From the NCBI RefSeq assembly GCF_008831285.2, contig NC_045147.1, forward strand, positions 21,096,981 through 21,160,980: a stretch of 64,000 bases of DNA. Direction: 5' to 3'. Under the pieces are notes generated by a model, which ran no database searches, was not told the DNA's origin, and saw only the letters and a list, made by a program, of their open reading frames with translations. Both the position numbers and the translations under genes were made by a program. Positions 58,073 through 64,000 of this stretch are shown piece by piece. The DNA is from Nymphaea colorata. Taxonomy: Eukaryota > Streptophyta > Magnoliopsida > Nymphaeales > Nymphaeaceae. Position 1 is the stretch's first letter. Every line of letters starts with the position of its first letter.

Positions 58073-60811
58073 TCAGCGGCCCTTCGGATTGACAAGCTGG
58101 GAGAACACAGCGCTTGGGGTCGTCATCCTTTCCAAGTCCCCACTGGCGACGCTGCTGTCCCCTAAGCTAATTCCGGTGGTCTGCGTGTCGGTTAGGCCAT
58201 CGAAGCCTCCCGTTGAATCAACATACTTACCGGCAGCTAGCGGCATTTCTTCATTTCCCTCTCCTATGAAAACTGAATCAGCTCCCTTCTCGTTTGCCTC
58301 CTCTGCTGCATCTTGCAACCGTAGAGCGAATTCCAAGTTCCACAGAACATCACCCATAGCAGGACGGTCTGTTCCGCTATCAGCGAGACATTTTTCTGCA
58401 GTTTCCGCAAACTTGCGGAAGCAGTTCGGTGAGATCTTTCCTCTCAACAATGGATCAATGATCTGTTCAAGAATTCCTTTCCTTTGGCACTCGACTGCCC
58501 ACTCGGCCAGGGTCACTTGTTCCTTTGGCAGCGATGGGTTAAGGGCAGGACGACCACAAAGAACCTCAAACAACACGACACCAAATGAATAAACATCAGA
58601 TTTATCAGTAAGCTGCTGCCTGCGGTAGTACTCCGGGTCAAGATAGCCGAAGCTGCCTTTCACAACTGTGCTCACATGAGTATGGTCCATGGCTGGGCCT
58701 GTCTTTGAGAGCCCGAAATCAGATACCTTGGCAACCCATTTCTCATCAAGAAGTATGTTGGTCGTCTTCACATCTCGGTGTATGATGGTGTATTTGGCAC
58801 CAGTATGAAGATAGTGCAGTCCTCTTGCTGCCCCAATGCAGATCTCAAGCCTCTGTCTCCAGGACAAGGGTGGCTTCTTGGTCTTATAGAGATGCTCGCG
58901 CAAAGTTCCATTAGCCATATAGTCATAGACCAATATCATCTCGCAGTTGTCCTCACAGTAGCCAATCAGAGAAACCAAATGGCGGTGGCGAAGTTTTGAG
59001 AGCATCTCGATTTCATTCTGGAATTCGTGAACTCCCTGTTCGGAGAGCGGATTGCCTCTCTTGATAGCGACTTTCGTGCCATTACCAATGTCACCCTTGT
59101 AGACCTTACCGAAGCCCCCAACACCTAGGAGAAGAGACTCATCAAAGTCGTTGGTAGCGGCCTTTATCTCTGAAATTGTGAAATGCCGGCATAAATTGGA
59201 AGGAAGAGAAGAAGCATAGCTCCCAGTGGTGCCGGTCTTTCCGGAGCTTGTTGATGAAGTGGTGATGGTGGTGGATTTGCCATTTTCAGTAGGTGAGTAT
59301 AGCGACAGCGGTAGCCATCCAGCTGCGCCACCATGGCCAGCTTCGTCCTTCCTCCCTCGTCTACACAAGCATAAGCAGATCCCAAGTCCTGCGAGGACCA
59401 CGGCCACACCACCAACTACACCTCCAATCACCGGGCCTCGTGCACCGGCACTTTTGGCCTTGGGAGAATTACCTATAGGTGGTGATGGGGGTGGAGGTGG
59501 TGGCAAGGTTGGGTTTGGTCCGGCAAGGTTACCAGAAGAATCGTTAACCTTGAAGACCTCAAGCCCATTAAGAATTGCATCGGCATACTGAGGCTTGAGT
59601 TCCATGTTAGGATAAAGCGCAATCCATAAGACACTCCGTCCACCGTTTCCAGGTGGGAGAGTTATCGCGTAATCACGATATACAGGTACGCCAGTGGGGC
59701 TGCCAGAAGTAATTTCTTGCGAGGCGTATGAAATTACATCCACTTGAGATTGTGCAGTTTGATTATTGACGGACACAGTGAACACCCTCTGGTTCTGTTT
59801 AGAAATCTCCGATTGGATCTCACAAAAATGAAGCCTGAGCAGGTAAGTGAATCCATTATCCACCGTGATCAACCAAGTGAGGTTGTATGCTAAGTTTACT
59901 GATACATTAGGTCCCATTGAGCGAGCAGTGGAATATACACCGACTGGAGCGATGTAGTCAGGGACTGCTGGTGGATAACGGATTGTAACATTGTCATCCT
60001 TACTGTATGAAACTCCAAAACCAGCGCCATAGATATAAGGAAGATCCTCATACCAGATTCTAGAGAGGTTTGAGTCTAAAACAGGGGAGATATAGTTCCC
60101 ACCAACATTTAACCGAGCAATAGTCTGAAGCGCAAAGGAAGCAGCCACAGGGTACTGGGTAGAGCCCGATCCCACAAGCAATGACGAATTGGAGGGATCG
60201 GAACCAAAAAATTCTGGAGAGGAAATAATCTCAATGCCATTGATGAAGGCATAGGAATTTGTAGTATTAGATGAAGGTGTGAAGGTGAGTTGCAGAGAAC
60301 CTCCAGACACTGTGATGAAGAATTCGCGAATGATATAAGCCTGACTGAGGGCAAGCGCATTGATGGAAGGGCTGAAATTGCTCAGGAGCGTGTAAGGCCC
60401 AGAGGTAACGGAGAAAACAGCACTGTTTGAATCCATATTGATGTACGAAGAAGGATAGAAGTAGAGGCGGACGAAGTGACGGCCATTGGACAGATTGAAC
60501 TTATACGAGGCAGAGGAAGTCATTACTCTAGCCGACCCGTAAGGAACTTTGGAAGGGAGGTTGGGGTCGGAATTAGCACCCGCCGCTTGGCCAAGAGAAG
60601 AGGAGTCGGAAATTGGAGGAGCATAGGGTGAACCAGAGTCCTTGGTCCAGGTACGCTTATCAGCATCGCTGCCATCAGAGGTGGCTCCACAATCCAGAAG
60701 GATGTTGTCAGTAGGAACAAAAGAATATGCGGGATGTGTCAGGAAAGAAAACAGCAACAAACAGAGAGTGGCCACAGAAATCACTCCCCAAGAAGAAGAT
60801 GGTCTCTGCAT
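58073..60811 (-). CDS. FER-like: FERONIA-like CrRLK1L receptor kinase
   Basis: Plasma-membrane receptor kinase of the Catharanthus RLK1-like family, which senses RALF peptides and pectin to control growth, wall integrity and fertilisation. Single exon, 912 aa (Arabidopsis FER 895). Signal peptide about 1-30. Tandem malectin-like domains about 34-195 and 223-422, with several N-glycosylation sequons. Pro-rich juxtamembrane linker (PTLPPPPPPSPP), transmembrane helix about 460-482 followed by CRRGRK. The kinase domain is about 556-832, with the glycine loop GVGGFGKV 563-570, Lys584 in VAIK, HRD 678-680 with Lys682, DFG 698-700 and the activation segment THVSTVVKGSFGYLDPEYYRR. All catalytic residues are present, so it should be active. 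The Ser/Thr/Gly-rich C-terminal tail is typical. The leader is spliced and carries uORFs. Orthology to FER rather than ANJEA/HERK relatives is likely from the overall sequence but was not tested. Confidence 0.96.
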   Translation of the reverse strand: MQRPSSSWGVISVATLCLLLFSFLTHPAYSFVPTDNILLDCGATSDGSDADKRTWTKDSGSPYAPPISDSSSLGQAAGANSDPNLPSKVPYGSARVMTSSASYKFNLSNGRHFVRLYFYPSSYINMDSNSAVFSVTSGPYTLLSNFSPSINALALSQAYIIREFFITVSGGSLQLTFTPSSNTTNSYAFINGIEIISSPEFFGSDPSNSSLLVGSGSTQYPVAASFALQTIARLNVGGNYISPVLDSNLSRIWYEDLPYIYGAGFGVSYSKDDNVTIRYPPAVPDYIAPVGVYSTARSMGPNVSVNLAYNLTWLITVDNGFTYLLRLHFCEIQSEISKQNQRVFTVSVNNQTAQSQVDVISYASQEITSGSPTGVPVYRDYAITLPPGNGGRSVLWIALYPNMELKPQYADAILNGLEVFKVNDSSGNLAGPNPTLPPPPPPSPPIGNSPKAKSAGARGPVIGGVVGGVAVVLAGLGICLCLCRRGRKDEAGHGGAAGWLPLSLYSPTENGKSTTITTSSTSSGKTGTTGSYASSLPSNLCRHFTISEIKAATNDFDESLLLGVGGFGKVYKGDIGNGTKVAIKRGNPLSEQGVHEFQNEIEMLSKLRHRHLVSLIGYCEDNCEMILVYDYMANGTLREHLYKTKKPPLSWRQRLEICIGAARGLHYLHTGAKYTIIHRDVKTTNILLDEKWVAKVSDFGLSKTGPAMDHTHVSTVVKGSFGYLDPEYYRRQQLTDKSDVYSFGVVLFEVLCGRPALNPSLPKEQVTLAEWAVECQRKGILEQIIDPLLRGKISPNCFRKFAETAEKCLADSGTDRPAMGDVLWNLEFALRLQDAAEEANEKGADSVFIGEGNEEMPLAAGKYVDSTGGFDGLTDTQTTGISLGDSSVASGDLERMTTPSAVFSQLVNPKGR

Positions 60812-61645
60812 CTCTGGTGCTAATCCGACGCCCCCAAAACTGATTTAACCTAAAACAACAAACAGATGCAAAAGTTTGTTTTCCAACATAAATACAGGAA
60901 AGAGAATCTACAGATCAACAGCATATCCAGAAGGAAAACATTACAACAAAGAAAGGCTTTATGAGATTCTCAATTTCCATACCTGAAATTGGACTCCTGA
61001 GCCAACCTTCGATACAATCACTCACCAGAGAATGATGAATCAGACACTCTCAATCTTGAGACGGTTTAACCGAAGAGGCGAGTAGGTTAGAGCACAGAGT
61101 TTGGGGAAATGAACCCCCCATGACCATGAGGAAAAAGTTCCCAACTGGAAGAACGACCATATAATCTAATCAAGCCATAGCTAAACCTTGGGATATAAGG
61201 CCAAACACTTTAGAAGAACCCGAAGATCTCGCAGGCTAACCTTCAACGCAGATTCAAAGACAAGTGAAACTACAAAAACTCTCCAATTTGCACGAGCGGA
61301 GCTTTTTTCTTGTAGGTTGAACCCTCAAATTTGTAGTAGAAACCAGAAAAAGGCGTCCGAGGAGCACGAACACCAAGAAGAAGCCTAGAAACACGCGGTG
61401 TTTCGGCAGACGAGAGTTTCACTTCCGCAGAACGAAGGAATTACCGGAAAAACGACGACCACCGTGAGCTCAACAGCATGATCACCGGTCAGAAAGAGGA
61501 GACGAGACGGGAAAGCATCACCACCCGCGGCTCCTTCCACTTGTCCCCACCCTCAAAGCCACCGCCGAACCATACAGAGAGAAAGGAGAGGAGAGGCGAG
61601 AAGAGAAGAACGAAGTTGGTGGGACTCCGCGTCCCGAGGGGGCCA
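60812..61645 (-). promoter_or_regulatory. Spliced 5' leader of the FERONIA-like gene
   Basis: The leader exon is about 61445-61645, with donor TTTTCCG|GTAATTCC (61445/61444). The leader intron 60850-61444 (595 bp) ends TTGTTTTAG, leaving 38 nt before the ATG. Arabidopsis FER also has a leader intron. The transcription start is inferred from the TATA box. Confidence 0.6.
61477..61573 (-). other. Cluster of three uORF starts in the FERONIA-like leader
   Basis: uORF1 (61573-61553) encodes 6 aa, MVRRWL. uORF2 (61518-61489) encodes 9 aa, MLSRLVSSF. uORF3 starts at 61479. If the leader intron is removed as predicted, it runs 58 codons to a TGA at 60710-60708 and overlaps the receptor ORF by 104 nt in another frame. 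If the intron is retained, uORF3 stops at once (CGG TAA). Confidence 0.5.
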
Positions 61646-61673
61646 CTTCTTCCTTCCTTGTTTTCCTTTTCTT

Positions 61674-61681
61674 TTTTTATA
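61674..61681 (-). promoter_or_regulatory. TATA box of the FERONIA-like gene
   Basis: TATAAAAA on the minus strand, about 30 bp upstream of a CT-rich start region. It lies about 230 bp upstream of the leader donor. Confidence 0.55.
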
Positions 61682-61699
61682 AGACGAAGTCACGAACGG

Positions 61700-64000
61700 C
61701 GGTGGCTGGTGCAGTCGGAGACTCGGGAGTGCTCTTCGCCGCCGCCGCGGGCCCCACTCCCATTCTTCTCTCCGAGTAGCCTCCGCCGGTAAGTGATGTT
61801 TTCTCTCTCTCTCAACTTGGCCAAGTGAACTGCGTCAGCATTTGAGTGGGGCCCGCCCCTCTCCACCTCAAGGGCCCCGCCGCGCACCTATTGGATCGAC
61901 AATTTGATCACCAATCCGAACCCGGATTCGCCCAGTCAATCAGAACCACAAAAATGATTTCTGGAATTTAATAATAAGTTTTTTTTTTTTTCATTTGGAT
62001 CTGAATATATAAGGATCCAACCCGAATCCCGAGTTTGAATTCGATTAGGGAGATCAGACTAAGCCAAATTTGTTCCCAACTCGATTACGTCCCTATTGAC
62101 GCAGAGAGACGAGAAAAAAAAAAACATGAAAAAGTTAATCATGGAGTTAAAAAATTTAGGTCAGATGAATCACGTAGCGTGAAAAGGACATAACTTTAAC
62201 ATATGAATATATTAAAACATCTATTTTTTGAATTAAATTCTCTCATCGTGTTAGAAGACTAGACTAGGAGGTCAAGTTTTGCTAAAAGTCAAACACGTAA
62301 AAACTTTGCCTGGACTTTGAAGCAAAGTGCCATATTATGGCAATTAAAAGTGTGTTAGTTGTTGGTTAGTACAATGACGTTTGCAATCATAGGCGTTGCA
62401 TTTGCAAATGAGCCGAACTTGATCATAGAATTGATATATGACATCTTCAATTTTGAGACACTTAGGCTACATTTGGATTTCAGATCTCGTGCAGATTTCA
62501 AATGTATCGGACCACAAAATACAGGATTGTTTCATCTTCAATAATTGTTGAATAGAAGAAACTCATTAGACTGAAATCCATCCCGTGTTTGTTTCGTTCA
62601 CAGATTTAGCATCGTCAATGAGAATCGAACAAGAGATATGCTGCTTTATTGGTCCCCATCCGACCAACCATACTAAGCCTCTTATCTAGCAAATTAAAGG
62701 GAATGATGCCATTTAGGGTGTTAAAATTTACAAGTAATGGAGCCACCCACCATTATTGAGTTGAGCTGTAATGCAATGCAAAGGGTCTATGTCAAGCCAG
62801 CAAAGTGGAAGGCGAGGGGCTTGCAAGAGCTCCGGTTGGCAACTTTGGAATCTTTTGATGTGAAGTGCACGCACAGGTCATTTCTAGGAAGCTTCTTTGT
62901 TGCATTGTTCATGAATTCAATTCTACAAATCAAGCATTTAATTTCATGTTAGAAAACGACAGCAACCTCTATGAAATTATTTACATGAGAAAATTTTTCT
63001 GGTATCGTAATCTTTTGTGGTATATAATTTATTTCACTTCAAAAAAAAAAAAAAACAAACTTACGTGTTCGATGGCTTTTCTAATATATAAAAAAAAAGT
63101 CTTCTTCAACCTAGTTAAGAGAATTGCATTTATTTTCTATTGATTCTATTCTAAAGCCCCCATAAATGTCTGCTATAACTTTTTGTTTTGACCCAACGGA
63201 TTGGGTGAGTTCAACAAGAACACAAGGAAAATCTAAAAAATGTTTGATGAGTATCGGTTTGACTTTTTCGCCGAATAAAGTTCTTATTGAGATCACAAAT
63301 TAAATTTAATATATTTTCAGCTATTGGCTCGTGAATAATGAAAACAAGTGAATCGCAAAAACATCTGTTCACTCAATACCATTTTTGAACTGGTTTTTCC
63401 AACTCATTTTTTTTTCTTTCACCTATCTTATTTTTCTCTCTCTTTTTTTTTATCACCACCATTGTTTTCAACTTTAAGATCAGTTGAATTTTAGAGAGAG
63501 AAAAGTACTTTAACACGCATTCAATAATAATAAGAAAAAGTAAAATTTGTCGTGAATCTTTTATTAATATATCTGCTGATATTAGTCGATCCACCAAATA
63601 CATGCCATTAGCTTGGCCCCCACTTGAATATTTTGCACACTATATATTTAAATAAATAGATTGGATTTGGACCGAATAGGCGAATATCGGACGGAATTGC
63701 TTGAAAATAAGGAAAAAGTTAAACATCCAACTAAGAAATCGGATTGAATTTGGATTCAACAAATGACATTCGAACATATTTTGGTTTCAAATTCAGTTTT
63801 AAATAAATACTCTATATCCAATATGCATATATTTTCGAATTTTTTCTTGACATGTTATAATACCGCTCAGATTCAGTAGTTAGTGCAGTTAAAGGAAGGA
63901 TTGAGATTTGGTTGTAAAAAAGAAAAAGTCACAAACACATATTGAATTTAAAAGTCGGATTCAGATATAGTATTAGACTCTTCTCCGTTCCTATTCGGAT
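61700..64000. other. Promoter and upstream intergenic region of the FERONIA-like gene
   Basis: No gene was recognised. Blocks at 61910-62060 and 63650-64000 are rich in GGATCC/CGGAT/GAATCC words, like those near 5750 and 28500. The rest is AT-rich with A/T tracts. Confidence 0.55.

Noticed and set aside
58068-58592. 174-codon plus-strand ORF
   Set aside because: Antisense to the kinase-coding part of the FERONIA-like gene, with no independent support.

Overview
The window is nuclear DNA of a flowering plant. It is AT-rich, has long intergenic stretches, GT-AG introns and many AT microsatellites, and carries plant-specific gene families: a FERONIA-type CrRLK1L receptor kinase, a group VI ERF (cytokinin response factor), a plastid SufS-type cysteine desulfurase with a transit peptide, and a subgroup h thioredoxin with a myristoylation motif. 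The species cannot be named from sequence alone. No bacterial, viral or CRISPR features are present.

Layout, left to right. (1) 0.5-5.6 kb, minus strand: 5' and middle part of a coiled-coil protein gene running off the left edge. Three of its exons are exactly 63 bp and each encodes three heptads. (2) 7.4-13.3 kb and 15.2-22.2 kb, plus strand: a tandem duplication of a class I E2 ubiquitin-conjugating enzyme gene (UBC8/10/28 type). The four coding exons are spliced in the same places, each copy has a leader intron ending just before the ATG, and the two 148-aa proteins differ only at residue 132. The introns carry diverged homologous blocks, copy-specific tandem repeats and a 437-bp MULE-like MITE with a 9-bp target site duplication. 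(3) 22.2-35.3 kb: gene-poor DNA with hairpins, foldbacks and degenerate repeats. (4) 36.1-36.9 kb, plus strand: an intronless CRF-type AP2/ERF gene behind a TATA box and a long leader containing upstream ORFs. (5) 41.0-48.2 kb, minus strand: ten-exon plastid cysteine desulfurase (NFS2/CpNifS). (6) 48.4-49.0 kb: a displaced copy of thioredoxin exon 2 with its flanking introns, disabled by an in-frame stop. (7) 51.0-54.7 kb, plus strand: thioredoxin h9-like gene. (8) 58.1-60.8 kb, minus strand: intronless FERONIA-like receptor kinase with a spliced leader containing three uORFs, one overlapping the main start.

The genes are ordinary euchromatic plant genes with unrelated housekeeping or signalling roles (ubiquitin transfer, cytokinin/stress transcription, plastid Fe-S assembly, redox, cell-wall sensing), and I see no operon-like functional cluster. 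No clearly new biological system is evident. The observations most worth following are the heptad-quantised exon repeat, the disabled thioredoxin exon copy, the upstream ORFs of the FERONIA and CRF genes, the MITE, and a near-perfect 164-bp intron duplication carrying a 16-bp hairpin.
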